Source: Comamonadaceae bacterium
GTDB taxonomy: Bacteria > Pseudomonadota > Gammaproteobacteria > Burkholderiales > Burkholderiaceae_C
Direction of reading: 5' to 3'
Assembly (NCBI GenBank): GCA_947372865.1
Contig: CANBVJ010000015.1
Span: forward strand, 1-59,765
Length of the DNA: 59,765 nt
Made by a program: the position numbers and the translations under genes. The notes below the pieces were generated by a model that saw only the letters and a list, made by a program, of their open reading frames with translations, was not told the origin of the DNA and made no database searches. Below are positions 29,467-38,335 of the stretch, piece by piece. How positions within the stretch are numbered: position 1 is the stretch's first letter; each line of letters opens with the position of its first letter.

Positions 29467-29649
29467 CTATTGCCAGATTTCATCAAACGTCTTGCTTCCG
29501 TCAACCAGCAGCGCCATCTCGGCCAGGTATTTCTGAAACACCGGGTCTTGGGCCGCCTTCAGGTTCAAGGCGCGTGAAGCATCCATCGACTCCATCCGCG
29601 AGACAAAGCGCAGCCGGGTGGGCGAGCCCGCGATGGGGCGCTGCAGCAC
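29467..29649 (-). pseudogene. Small ORF, probably a C-terminal gene fragment
   Basis: This frame encodes 60 residues with good coding character and contains FVSRMESMDASRAL and YLAEMALLVDGSKTFDEIW. It looks like the C-terminal half of a small dimeric alpha/beta-barrel protein. A GTG at 29649 follows a G-rich run (the C9 tract on the other strand) that could act as a ribosome binding site, so it may still be translated. Upstream in frame the sequence loses coding character. I do not recognise the family with confidence. A truncated gene is the simplest reading. Confidence 0.4.
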
Positions 29650-29800
29650 GGTAATCTCCCCCCCCCACTTTTCCAACCCACCGCCCCAGAATTTACGGTC
29701 TCCACCGCCCCCCAGAGCGCATAGCATTGCCAACAAGGCGCAATTGAAACAAGTCCCCACCGTCGTGGCGGGACGCAGCCTGCGCCCAAGGATGCACACC

Positions 29801-31075
29801 ATGACGACCGAACACATAGACACGCTGATCGTGGGCGCGGGCCAGGCGGGCATCGCCATGAGCGAACACCTGCGCCGCCTGGGCGTGCCGCACTTGGTGC
29901 TTGAGCGCGCGCGGGTGGCCGAGCGCTGGCGCAGCGAGCGCTGGGATTCGCTGGTGTGCAACGGGCCGGCCTGGCACGACCGGTTTCCGGGCCTGGAGTT
30001 TGACGGGCTGGACCCCGACGGCTTTGCTGGCAAAGAGCAGGTGGCCGACTACCTGCAGGCCTATGCCACCCAATTCGACGCGCCCATCCGCACCGGCGTG
30101 GAAGTGACACGGGTGCAGCGCAACGTGGGGCGCCCCGGCTTTACGGTGGACACCTCGCACGGCCGCATCGAGGCGCGCAACGTGGTGGCGGCCACCGGGC
30201 CTTTCCAAAAGCCGGTAATTCCGGCGGTGGCGCACATCGACCCGGGCATGGTGCAAATGCATTCGGCGCAGTACCGCAACCCGGCGCAACTGCCCCCGGG
30301 CGCGGTGCTGGTGGTGGGCGCGGGCTCGTCGGGCGTGCAAATTGCCGCCGAGCTGCAGCGCGCGGGCAAGCAGGTGTATTTGTCGGTGGGGGCGCACGGC
30401 CGGCCGCCGCGCGCTTACCGCAAGCGCGATTTTTGCTGGTGGCTGGGCGTCTTGGGCGAGTGGGACGCGCAGGCCATGAAGCCGGGGCTAGAGCACGTGA
30501 CCATTGCAGTCAGCGGCGCGCAGGGCGGCCATACGGTGGACTTTCGGGCGCTGGCGCGTGCCGGCGTGACGCTGGTGGGCATGACCGAGTCGTTTGAGGG
30601 CGGCGTGGTGCGCTTTGCCCCCGACCTGGCAGAGAACATTGCGCGCGGGGATGAAAACTACCTGTCTTTGCTGGACGCCGCCGACGCGTATGTGGAGCGC
30701 AACGGCCTGGACCTGCCGCCCGAGCCCCAAGCCCGCGTGCTGCCACCCGACCCGAAGTGCCTGACGCACCCACTGCAGAGCCTGAACCTGGCTGACGCGG
30801 GGGTGACGACCATCCTGTGGGCCACCGGCTACGCGCTGGACTACGGCTGGCTAGCGGTGGACGCTTTTGACGCCCAAGGCAAGCCGCAGCACCAGCGCGG
30901 CGTGTCCAGCGAGCCGGGCATCTACTTTGTGGGCTTGCCTTGGTTGTCGCGCCGGGGCTCGGCCTTTATTTGGGGCGTGTGGCACGACGCCAAGCATGTG
31001 GCCGACCACATCGACAAGCAGCGCAAATACTTTGCCTACCAAGACGCGGCACAGCGCAAGGCGGCGCAGACTTAA
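29801..31075 (+). CDS. Flavin-containing monooxygenase-like oxidoreductase
   Basis: This 424-residue protein is a CzcO/FMO-type NAD(P)/FAD-dependent oxidoreductase. It has the FAD Rossmann motif LIVGAGQAGIAMSEHLRR at residues 8-25 and a second dinucleotide motif VLVVGAGSSGVQIAAEL. The late ATGYALDYGWL is also typical. I chose the ATG at 29801 because AAGGA lies about 8 bases upstream. An in-frame ATG 9 bases earlier is the alternative. It stands alone between minus-strand genes. The substrate is unknown. Relatives oxidise soft heteroatoms or ketones. Confidence 0.88.
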   Translation: MTTEHIDTLIVGAGQAGIAMSEHLRRLGVPHLVLERARVAERWRSERWDSLVCNGPAWHDRFPGLEFDGLDPDGFAGKEQVADYLQAYATQFDAPIRTGVEVTRVQRNVGRPGFTVDTSHGRIEARNVVAATGPFQKPVIPAVAHIDPGMVQMHSAQYRNPAQLPPGAVLVVGAGSSGVQIAAELQRAGKQVYLSVGAHGRPPRAYRKRDFCWWLGVLGEWDAQAMKPGLEHVTIAVSGAQGGHTVDFRALARAGVTLVGMTESFEGGVVRFAPDLAENIARGDENYLSLLDAADAYVERNGLDLPPEPQARVLPPDPKCLTHPLQSLNLADAGVTTILWATGYALDYGWLAVDAFDAQGKPQHQRGVSSEPGIYFVGLPWLSRRGSAFIWGVWHDAKHVADHIDKQRKYFAYQDAAQRKAAQT

Positions 31076-31102
31076 AGAGATGCGGCGTATGGCGCGCGCA
31101 GC

Positions 31103-32263
31103 TTAGGCCGCCTGTAACTGCCCCAGAAGTTTGGCCAAAAAGGCGTCACACTGCGCCAGTTGGTCCAGCGCCACATACTCATCAGGCTTGTGCGCCTGCG
31201 TAATCGAGCCCGGGCCGCAGACCACCACCGGCACGCCCAGGCGCGCGGTAAACAGGCCGCCTTCGGTGCCAAAAGCCAGCTTCATCACCTCGTCTTGCGG
31301 ATGGAAGGACTGGACAAAAGCCACTGCGTCTTCGGTAATGGACGTGTCCAGGCCGGGATAGCTGTTGACTTCCACAATCTCAATCTGCGCCTCGGGCACC
31401 ACCGTTTGCGCCTGGGCTGTCAGGCGCTCGACGGCGGTTTTCAGCAGGTCCACCAGCGCAGCCGGATCGTCTTGCGCGATGTTGCGGATTTCAAAATCAA
31501 TGTCGCAGCGGTTGGGCACGATGTTGAGCGCCACGCCGCCACTGAGCTTGCCCACGTGCAGCGTGGTGTAGGGCACGTCGTAAGCCAGGTCGCGCGCGCC
31601 TTGCTGGCTGATGCTGGCCTGCAACTGGCGCACTTCGCTCACCAAGTCGCAGCCCAGGTGCAGGGCATTGACGGTTAGCGGGGCCTGGGCCGAATGGCCC
31701 TCGCGGCCGTGGCAGGTGGCGTGCAAGGCGGTCTTGCCCTTGTGCCCGGTGGCCAGGCGCATGAGGGTGGGTTCGCCCACGATGCACAGAAAAGGCCGCA
31801 CGGGCGCGGCGTGCAGCACATCGAGTAGGCGGCGCACGCCCACGCAGCCAATTTCTTCGTCGTACGACAGCGCCAGTTGCAAGGGGCGCTTTAGAAGCAG
31901 CGTGGACGCCTCTATCAGCGCGTGCACCGCGCAGGCGATAAAGCCTTTCATGTCCGCGCTGCCGCGCCCGTACAGGCGGCCTTCGCTGTGCGTGAGCGCA
32001 AAAGGCGGCACCGTCCAGGCTTGGCCGTCCACCGGTACCACGTCGGTATGGCCCGACAGCACTACGCCGGGCACGCCTTGGGGGCCGGTAGATGCGAACA
32101 GATTGGCCTTGGTGCCGCTTTCGTCAAACACCAGGGTCGATTCAATGCCATGGGCCGTTAAGAGCGCGCGCACATGGTCAATCAGGGCGAGGTTGGACTC
32201 GCGCGTGACCGTGCGATGGGCGACCAGTTCGGCCAGCAAGGCCAGGCTGCGGGTGGCGCTCAT
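31103..32263 (-). CDS. argE: Acetylornithine deacetylase-type M20 peptidase
   Basis: This 386-residue M20 metallohydrolase carries the metal-site motifs SGHTDVVPV, GRGSADMKGFIAC and YDEEIGCVG. It matches ArgE along its length. ArgE removes the acetyl group from N-acetylornithine. Here the gene is the last of RidA-DUF1028-LysR-ArgE, not with other arginine genes, so it may act on a different N-acyl or peptide substrate. Its ATG overlaps the LysR stop by four bases. Confidence 0.87.
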   Translation of the reverse strand: MSATRSLALLAELVAHRTVTRESNLALIDHVRALLTAHGIESTLVFDESGTKANLFASTGPQGVPGVVLSGHTDVVPVDGQAWTVPPFALTHSEGRLYGRGSADMKGFIACAVHALIEASTLLLKRPLQLALSYDEEIGCVGVRRLLDVLHAAPVRPFLCIVGEPTLMRLATGHKGKTALHATCHGREGHSAQAPLTVNALHLGCDLVSEVRQLQASISQQGARDLAYDVPYTTLHVGKLSGGVALNIVPNRCDIDFEIRNIAQDDPAALVDLLKTAVERLTAQAQTVVPEAQIEIVEVNSYPGLDTSITEDAVAFVQSFHPQDEVMKLAFGTEGGLFTARLGVPVVVCGPGSITQAHKPDEYVALDQLAQCDAFLAKLLGQLQAA

Positions 32264-33210
32264 GGCGAAATTTCCGCGCGATCAAACGCCATGCCGGGCA
32301 CCTGGCCTTCGCTGATCAGGGCGCGGCTGCGTTCGCAAAAGGCTTGCATGACTTTGCTCATATGGTGTCCTTTGTACCAGGCCAGGCCCAGCTTGAGCGC
32401 GTGGTGCGCGCCCTCTAACTTGAGGGGCACCAACGCGCGCCCATCAAGCGCCACCAGCGCCTTGGGGCGGATATTGGCCAGGCAGTAGCCGATGTCGTTG
32501 GCCACCAGAGAACGCAGCACGTCTTGGCTGGTGGTGGTGGCGGCAATCTGGGGTGTCAGGCCGGCGGCCTGAAACAGCGACAAAAAGTAGTCCCCGCTCA
32601 GCGGCAAGTCCAAAATCACCACGGGCAAACCGGCGAGTTCGTCCAGCGTCACCGCCTCGCGCCCGGCCAGTGGATGGGCCGCACCCACGATGGCGTAGGG
32701 CGGCAAGGTGGCCAGGGGTTCAAACGCAATGTCGCCGCCGTCAATACCCATGTCATAGGTGATGGCGAGGTCAAGCTCGGCGTGGCGCAGCTTCTTGAGC
32801 AGGCCTTCCTGGTGGTCTTCGGTTTGCGTCAGGCGCACCTGCGGGTTGGCGCGCGCAAAGCCCTGGCACAGCTCGGGCGCCACCAGGGCCGCCAGCGTCA
32901 CAAAGCAGCCAATGCGCAGGGCGCCGCCCAGCGTGGCGCTGCTGTCGCTGGCCACCGTATAGAGCTGGTCTGACAGCGCCAGCATGGCTTGCGCCTGTTC
33001 CTGCACCAGTTGCCCCACGGGCGTGAGCGTGATGCCTTGCACCGGGTGGCGCACAAACAGTTGCGTGGCCAGTTCGCGTTCCATGTGCGCGATCGCCGCA
33101 GAAATAGCCGAGGCCGAGACATGGATGTGGTCAGCCGCCGCCGCAATGCTGCCGGCCTTGCACACCGCCACAAAATACTCCAGTTGGCGCAGGGAAATGC
33201 GGCTGACCAT
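32260..33210 (-). CDS. LysR-family transcriptional regulator
   Basis: This 316-residue regulator has a winged HTH at about residues 5-65 (ISLRQLEYFVAVCKAGSIAAAADHIHVSASAISAAIAHME) and a substrate-binding-like effector domain. I chose the ATG at 33210 to begin directly at the HTH. It is unusual in being embedded mid-operon, 38 bases after DUF1028 and overlapping argE by four bases. It therefore probably autoregulates its own transcript rather than a divergent one. Confidence 0.92.
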   Translation of the reverse strand: MVSRISLRQLEYFVAVCKAGSIAAAADHIHVSASAISAAIAHMERELATQLFVRHPVQGITLTPVGQLVQEQAQAMLALSDQLYTVASDSSATLGGALRIGCFVTLAALVAPELCQGFARANPQVRLTQTEDHQEGLLKKLRHAELDLAITYDMGIDGGDIAFEPLATLPPYAIVGAAHPLAGREAVTLDELAGLPVVILDLPLSGDYFLSLFQAAGLTPQIAATTTSQDVLRSLVANDIGYCLANIRPKALVALDGRALVPLKLEGAHHALKLGLAWYKGHHMSKVMQAFCERSRALISEGQVPGMAFDRAEISP

Positions 33211-33248
33211 GCGCGTGCGAGAAGCTTGCGGGGGGCTGCTGGCGCGCT

Positions 33249-33923
33249 TTAGGCGTCGCCGGGCACGCCGTAGCTGGGCGCTTGCGAAGGGTCGAGCGCG
33301 CGCTGGCGGTAGCTGGCCACCTGGGGCGCAAACTGCGTCCACTGCTGCGCCAGTTCCTCGATAGGACTGCCTTCGGTCCAGTCCACGCGCAAATCGACGA
33401 TGGGCCAAGACACGTCGTCCACCACCAGCATGCCGGCCGAATGCACCGGCCCGGCTTCGCCGCCACTGCGCAAACCGGCTTGCATGGCCACAAGCAGGCG
33501 CTCGGCCAGCGGGCCTTTGGAGGCTTCAAACGCGGCCAGCATCTGCGCGGGCACGTCGCCATGGGCCAGCAGGTTGCCGGCGCACACCGCGTCCACACCC
33601 TGCGCTAACGCCACCACGCCCAGGCCACCGGCGCCGCTAAAGCAGGCGGTGCCGCCATGCGCGTCAATCAGGGCCAGTTGGCGGTATTCGATGTGCGCAG
33701 CCGAGCTGCGCAAAATGTCCAGGGCCTGGGTGGCTGTGGCGCCACAGGCCATCAAATCGAGCGCTTTGTCGCCAAGCGAAGGGTCGGTGATGTTTTGGCT
33801 GGCCACCGCGCCCACACCGGCGCGCGCCCGGATGCAGCGCGCCGCCACCGCCGGAGACGACGAGGACACCGCCGCACCCAACTGGCCGGTCTGCGCGCAG
33901 CGCGCAATGATGCTGAAGGTCAT
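33249..33923 (-). CDS. DUF1028 family protein (Ntn-hydrolase-like)
   Basis: This 224-residue protein matches the DUF1028 family by its N-terminus TFSIIARCAQTGQLGAAVSSSSPAVAARC and segments GVGAVASQN and GNLLAHGDV. Known structures of the family show an Ntn-hydrolase-like fold, and members recur beside M20 peptidases and RidA proteins. The enzymatic role is not established. It lies 9 bases after ridA and 38 before the LysR gene. A hydrolase of acylated or cyclic amino-acid derivatives is a reasonable guess from context only. Confidence 0.88.
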   Translation of the reverse strand: MTFSIIARCAQTGQLGAAVSSSSPAVAARCIRARAGVGAVASQNITDPSLGDKALDLMACGATATQALDILRSSAAHIEYRQLALIDAHGGTACFSGAGGLGVVALAQGVDAVCAGNLLAHGDVPAQMLAAFEASKGPLAERLLVAMQAGLRSGGEAGPVHSAGMLVVDDVSWPIVDLRVDWTEGSPIEELAQQWTQFAPQVASYRQRALDPSQAPSYGVPGDA

Positions 33924-33932
33924 GGGGCGGCC

Positions 33933-34349
33933 TCAGTCTTGCGGTATGACGGCGATGGCGTCAATTTCCACCAGCCACTCGGGCCGCGCCAGGGCGCTGA
34001 CCACCAGCCCGGTGGACACCGGGTACACGCCCTTCAACCACTTGCCCACGGTGCGGTACACCGGCTCGCGGTAGCGCGGGTCGGTCAGGTAAATCGTGAT
34101 TTTGCAAATATGGTCCAGGCGGCTGCCAGCCTCGCGCAGCAGCATGTCGATGTTTTTCATGGCCTGCTCGGCCTGGCCGGCCGCGTCGCCAATACACACG
34201 CTCTCGGACGTGTCCAGGTCTTGCCCGATCTGGCCGCGCACAAACACCATGGAGCCGCGCGCCACCACGGTCTGGCACAGATCGTTGTCGAGCTTTTGCT
34301 CGGGGTAGGTGGCGCCGGTGTTGAATTTGCGGATGCGGGTGTGGGTCAT
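33933..34349 (-). CDS. RidA/YjgF-family deaminase
   Basis: RidA-family proteins hydrolyse reactive enamine/imine intermediates. The 138-residue product has the family motifs VRGQIGQD, QAEQAMKNI and a late IDAIAVIP, though the strict RidA motif is modified. It is the first gene of the RidA-DUF1028-LysR-ArgE set. This suggests removal of a 2-aminoacrylate-like by-product generated by a PLP enzyme encoded elsewhere. It may instead act as a specific deaminase in the same catabolic route. Confidence 0.87.
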   Translation of the reverse strand: MTHTRIRKFNTGATYPEQKLDNDLCQTVVARGSMVFVRGQIGQDLDTSESVCIGDAAGQAEQAMKNIDMLLREAGSRLDHICKITIYLTDPRYREPVYRTVGKWLKGVYPVSTGLVVSALARPEWLVEIDAIAVIPQD

Positions 34350-34435
34350 GGTCTGTTATCCGGTCAGGGCGTAAAAATGATTGTAGGGTTGCAGCGGCGC
34401 TGCGATCTTAGTGGCCGGGCTGAGCCGTAGGCCTC

Positions 34436-34466
34436 GGGTTTTCTTGGCCGCCGCGTCAGAAAACCC
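34436..34466. promoter_or_regulatory. Inverted repeat in ridA-MFS divergent gap
   Basis: Perfect 9-bp arms GGGTTTTCT (34436-34444) and AGAAAACCC (34458-34466) flank a 13-base GC-rich spacer. They lie in the 246-bp gap between the divergent ridA and MFS genes. This could be an operator for the operon's LysR or a hairpin in the MFS leader. There is no T-run. Confidence 0.4.
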
Positions 34467-34595
34467 CATGGCGACGCGTGCCGGGGGGCCACAGCCAGGC
34501 CTTGCCCCGACGCAAACGCGGCTATGTCTGTCGCCATCGGCCCAGGCGCGGCCACAGGAATGTGCGAAAGTTCGCGTCTGCTACCAACGCCGTAC

Positions 34596-35810
34596 ATGTC
34601 CACCGCCATCCGCAAACCCCGTGTTGAAGACTTCGCCCGCATTGGCGGCCTGGAGGCTTTGGTGCGCGGCGGCACGCTGTCGGTCTATCCGCTGGTGATG
34701 TACCGCGCCTGGGGCAGCGCGGCCGTGGTGTCGCAAATCTACTTTGCCATTGGGCTGGTGTCGCTTTTCACCGCGCTCATGGTGCCTGCCTTGGCGCGGC
34801 GCTTTCCCCGGCGGGCGATTTACCTGTTTGCCAGCGGCCTGTACGTGGCCGGAGCGGGGGCGGGGGCGCTGGGCGGCCAATGGGTCACGCTGGCGCTCTT
34901 GCTCAGTGTGATGGCGGCGGCCATTTCCTTTGTCTGCTTTAACGCCTACGTGCTGGACCACGTGGGCAAAACCGACTTCAGCCGTCTGGAAACGCTGCGC
35001 CTGTTTTACGGCAGCGTGGGCTGGGTGGCTGGGCCGGTGCTGGGCGTGTGGCTGCTGGGCGTGGCGGCTTGGGCGCCGTTTGCGTTGGTGGGTGCGGCGG
35101 CAGCCGTCATCGTGGCGCTGGTCTGGAAAACGCCCTTGGGCAACGGCAAAGCCATTGCCAAGGCCGCCAGCACAGAGCGCCGCCACCCGTTGGTCCATGT
35201 GCAGCGCTTTTTTGCCCAGCCGCGCCTGGTCACCGGCTGGTTGATTCCGGTGATTCGGTCCTGCGGCTGGTGGTTTTACTTTATTTACGTGGGCATTTTT
35301 GCGCTGGAAAACGGCCTGGGCGAAACTGTGGGCGGCGTGGCGTCTTCACTGGCCAATATGGGCTTGTTTCTGGCACCGCTGATGCTGCGCTGGATGCGCC
35401 AGCACTCGGTGCGCACCGCCGTGCGCGTGGGTTGCCTGGGCGGGGGGGTGTTTTTTCTGGCCGGCACGCTGTTTTCGCCCTGGCCCTGGGCCACGGTGGC
35501 GTTGCTGATTTTGGGCACCTATTTTTTGGTGCTGCTCGACACCTGCGCGGGCTTGCCGTTTTTGATGGCGGTCAAACCGTCAGAGCGCACCGAGATGTCG
35601 GCGGTGTATTCGAGCTTTCGCGATGCCTCGGGCATTTTGTCGCCAGGCATTGCCTGGCTGGTGCTGCAGTTTTTTCCGGTGGCGGGGCTGTTTGCGGTGG
35701 CGGGCCTGGCGCTCTTGGCGGCCTGGCTGGTGGCGGGCAAGCTGCACCCGGAGCTGGGTGTGCCGGGGGCAGAACGCTCGCGCAGCCGCGCAGTGGGCGG
35801 CTCGCCCTAA
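34596..35810 (+). CDS. MFS transporter
   Basis: This 404-residue inner-membrane protein has about twelve hydrophobic segments in two halves, joined by a loop near residue 190 (KTPLGNGKAIAKAA). The inter-helix motif ALARRFPRRAIYLF resembles MFS motif A. I chose the ATG at 34596 to begin just before the first helix. It is divergent from the RidA operon and could transport that operon's substrate, but this is inferred only from position. It converges on the hemolysin III gene with a 6-base gap. Confidence 0.85.
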   Translation: MSTAIRKPRVEDFARIGGLEALVRGGTLSVYPLVMYRAWGSAAVVSQIYFAIGLVSLFTALMVPALARRFPRRAIYLFASGLYVAGAGAGALGGQWVTLALLLSVMAAAISFVCFNAYVLDHVGKTDFSRLETLRLFYGSVGWVAGPVLGVWLLGVAAWAPFALVGAAAAVIVALVWKTPLGNGKAIAKAASTERRHPLVHVQRFFAQPRLVTGWLIPVIRSCGWWFYFIYVGIFALENGLGETVGGVASSLANMGLFLAPLMLRWMRQHSVRTAVRVGCLGGGVFFLAGTLFSPWPWATVALLILGTYFLVLLDTCAGLPFLMAVKPSERTEMSAVYSSFRDASGILSPGIAWLVLQFFPVAGLFAVAGLALLAAWLVAGKLHPELGVPGAERSRSRAVGGSP

Positions 35811-35816
35811 CCCGTT

Positions 35817-36452
35817 TTACCCGGCGTATCCCATGATCGCCACCACGTGCAGCCCGGTACCGGAAGCGACAAAGGCGTGCCAGATGGCATGGGCGTAGCG
35901 CATGCGGTGGTCCAGCACAAAAAACACCACGCCCAGCGTATAGGCCACGCCCCCGGCCAGCAGCCAGGCCAAGCCCTCCATGGGCACCCGCTCCAACATG
36001 GGCACGGCGGCCACCAGCACCAGCCAGCCCATGGCCAGGTACAAGCCGGTGGACCACCAAGGGTGCGAAAGGCGGTCAAAGGCCTTGAGCGCCACGCCAG
36101 CGGCGGCCAGCGTCCACACCACGCCAAACAGCGACCAGCCCCAAGGCCCATCGAGCGCGCCCAGCGCAAACGGCGTGTAGCTGCCGGCAATAAACAGGTA
36201 AATCGCGCTGTGGTCGAGCTTCATGAACACGCGCTTGGCACGCCCGGGGGGCAGGGCGTGGTACAGGGTGGACGCCAGGTACAAAAGCACCATGGTGGCG
36301 CCAAACACCACCGCACCCACCACCGCCGATGGGTGGCGGTGGCTGGCCGCCATCACCAAAAACGGCACGGTGGCCAGTGCGGCCAGCAGCGCTACGCCGT
36401 GGCTGACTGCATTGGCAATTTCTTCACCCAGGGTTTGGTCGCGTTCGGTCAT
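35817..36452 (-). CDS. Hemolysin III / PAQR-family membrane protein
   Basis: This 211-residue protein has seven predicted membrane helices and the family motifs EEIANAVSHGVG-like (EEIANAVSHGVALLAALA), STLYHA and LDHSAIYLFIAGSYTPFAL. It ends with MRYAHAIWHAFVASGTGLH. The conserved histidines of the PAQR zinc site are present in STLYHA and IWHAFVASGTGLH. Bacterial members are called hemolysin III, but their physiological role is uncertain and possibly lipid hydrolysis. I chose the ATG at 36452 for the typical N-terminus. Confidence 0.93.
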   Translation of the reverse strand: MTERDQTLGEEIANAVSHGVALLAALATVPFLVMAASHRHPSAVVGAVVFGATMVLLYLASTLYHALPPGRAKRVFMKLDHSAIYLFIAGSYTPFALGALDGPWGWSLFGVVWTLAAAGVALKAFDRLSHPWWSTGLYLAMGWLVLVAAVPMLERVPMEGLAWLLAGGVAYTLGVVFFVLDHRMRYAHAIWHAFVASGTGLHVVAIMGYAG

Positions 36453-36570
36453 GGTGCCATTGTGCGCGGCGCCGAAGTCGCCGGCGTGACCCATCGCAAA
36501 CCAGCGCAATTCTCAGGCGCGCCGCCGCAGTGCCATACTGGCTTCCCCAAGGCCCCGGAGACCCAACTGT

Positions 36571-37158
36571 ATGAACGCACGCGCCACCTTTACCCGCATG
36601 GAACAAAGCACCAAAGAGGACTGGGCCATCATCGTCCCGGAAGTGATGCACGCCGCCAAAAGCCTGCCCGACCGGGTGATTGCGCACCTGCAACTGCTGG
36701 AAAACGATTACGGCGGCTTTCCAATAGACCGCTACAGCCACTCGCTGCAAACCGCCACCTTGGCGCTGGCCGATGGGCGGGACGAGGAATACGTGGTCTG
36801 CGCGCTCTTGCATGACATTGGCGACACCCTGGGCGCGTACAACCACCCAGATATCGCTGCGGCCATTCTGAAACCCTTTGTCAGCGAAGCCAATTTGTGG
36901 ATGGTGCAAAACCATGGCATTTTTCAGGGCTACAACTTCTTTCACCACATCGGCCTGAACCGCGATATGCGCGACATGTTCAAGGGCCACGCGCATTACG
37001 CCCAGACCGAAGAATTCATTGCGCTCTATGACAACCGCGCTTTTGACCCGGCCCTGGAAATTTTGCCGATGAGCACCTTTGAGCCCATGCTGCGCCGCCT
37101 GATGGCCGCGCCCAAAAACTCGGTCTACAAAGCCGCCATGAAGGACGCCCAAGCCTGA
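36571..37158 (+). CDS. HD-domain protein, PhnZ/MIOX-like
   Basis: This 195-residue protein has an HD fold with a clear metal site: His57, His81-Asp82 in LLHDIGD, His92, His115 in QNHG, and Asp154 in the ALYDNRAFDP segment. The spacing of the first three ligands (24 residues from His57 to His81) equals that of the diiron oxygenase PhnZ. A tyrosine ten residues before the first ligand (Tyr47) is also shared. It could be a mixed-valent diiron oxygenase rather than a phosphohydrolase. It stands between the hemolysin III gene and the DAHP synthase gene. Its substrate is unknown. Confidence 0.8.
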   Translation: MNARATFTRMEQSTKEDWAIIVPEVMHAAKSLPDRVIAHLQLLENDYGGFPIDRYSHSLQTATLALADGRDEEYVVCALLHDIGDTLGAYNHPDIAAAILKPFVSEANLWMVQNHGIFQGYNFFHHIGLNRDMRDMFKGHAHYAQTEEFIALYDNRAFDPALEILPMSTFEPMLRRLMAAPKNSVYKAAMKDAQA

Positions 37159-37202
37159 GGGGCGAAAATACCCCTTTATTTGACACGCCCAGCGCCCACG
37201 CC

Positions 37203-38282
37203 ATGCCCCACACTCCCGACCAGATCCGCACCGACGACACCCGCATTGGCGCCGTGCGCCCCTTGATCACGCCCGTGCTTTTGCAAGAGCAGTTACCCGC
37301 CTCTGAGGCGGTGCTGGCCACGGTGGAACGCAGCCGCGCCGCCATTTGCGACGTGCTGCATGGGCGCGATGACCGCCTGATCGTGGTGGTGGGCCCGTGC
37401 TCTATCCATGACCACGGCCAGGCCATGGAATACGCGCACTGGCTCAAAGCCCAAGCCGACGCACTGCAAGGTGAGTTGCTCATCGTGATGCGCACGTATT
37501 TTGAGAAGCCGCGCACCACTGTGGGCTGGAAGGGCTATATCAACGACCCGCACCTGGACGGCAGTTTTTCGATCAACGAAGGGCTGACGCTGGCGCGCAC
37601 GCTGCTGCTGGACATTGTGGGCCTGGGCTTGGCCGTGGGCACCGAGTTTTTGGACTTGCTCAGCCCGCAGTTCATCAGCGACCTGGTGAGTTGGGGCGCC
37701 ATTGGCGCGCGCACCACCGAGAGCCAAAGCCACCGCCAACTCGCCAGCGGCCTGAGCTGCCCGGTGGGCTTCAAAAACGGCACGGACGGCGGCGTCAAGG
37801 TGGCCAGCGACGCGATTCTGGCGGCGCAAGCGCCGCACGCCTTCATGGGCATGACCAAGTGGGGCCAGGCGGCCATTTTTGAGACGCGGGGCAACGACAA
37901 CTGCCACGTGATTTTGCGCGGCGGCAAACAGCCCAACTACGCCGCAGCCGATGTGGCCGCAGCATGCACGCTACTCAAAGCCTCGGGCTTGCGCGAACAG
38001 GTGATGGTGGATGTATCCCACGCCAACAGCAGCAAACAGCACCAGCGGCAAATTGCCGTAGCAGCCGACGTGGCGGCGCAAATTGCGGCCGGTGAGACGC
38101 GCATTACCGGCCTGATGATCGAGAGCCATTTGTACGAAGGGCGCCAAGACATCGTGCCGGGCCAAACGCTGGCGCGCGGCGTGTCGGTGACGGACGCCTG
38201 TATCAGCGTGGAACAAACCGCGCCGGTGTTGCAAGGCTTGGCGCAAGCGGTGCGCGCGCGGCGCTTGCTGACCCAAGCTTAA
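37203..38282 (+). CDS. aroG: DAHP synthase, class I
   Basis: This enzyme condenses phosphoenolpyruvate and erythrose 4-phosphate to DAHP, the first step of aromatic amino-acid synthesis. The 359-residue protein has the AroAI-alpha motifs VVVGPCSIHD, MRTYFEKPRTTVGWKGYINDP, GARTTESQSHR and VMVDVSHANSSKQ. Its length and N-terminal extension match the feedback-regulated Phe- or Tyr-sensitive isozymes (AroG/AroF). Which amino acid inhibits it cannot be read safely. It is followed by a terminator. Confidence 0.95.
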   Translation: MPHTPDQIRTDDTRIGAVRPLITPVLLQEQLPASEAVLATVERSRAAICDVLHGRDDRLIVVVGPCSIHDHGQAMEYAHWLKAQADALQGELLIVMRTYFEKPRTTVGWKGYINDPHLDGSFSINEGLTLARTLLLDIVGLGLAVGTEFLDLLSPQFISDLVSWGAIGARTTESQSHRQLASGLSCPVGFKNGTDGGVKVASDAILAAQAPHAFMGMTKWGQAAIFETRGNDNCHVILRGGKQPNYAAADVAAACTLLKASGLREQVMVDVSHANSSKQHQRQIAVAADVAAQIAAGETRITGLMIESHLYEGRQDIVPGQTLARGVSVTDACISVEQTAPVLQGLAQAVRARRLLTQA

Positions 38283-38291
38283 AGCGCCTTG

Positions 38292-38315
38292 GCCCGCTGG
38301 GGGTCAGCGGGCTTT
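38292..38315 (+). terminator. Terminator after DAHP synthase gene
   Basis: An 8-bp stem GCCCGCTG/CAGCGGGC with loop GGGGT lies 9 bases after the stop codon and is followed by TTT. It may also act for the converging infA. Confidence 0.7.
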
Positions 38316-38335
38316 CTGCGAAGGAGCAGGCTTTT

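Larger units (their letters stand above)
29302..29800. other. Gene-poor 499-bp gap with terminator, C9 tract and ORF fragment
   Basis: This stretch separates the MBL-fold gene from the flavin monooxygenase. It holds a strong plus-strand terminator-like hairpin (29364-29395), a short minus-strand reading frame (29467-29649) and a run of nine C residues (29658-29666). The monooxygenase leader follows. I see no intact gene of normal size. Confidence 0.7.
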
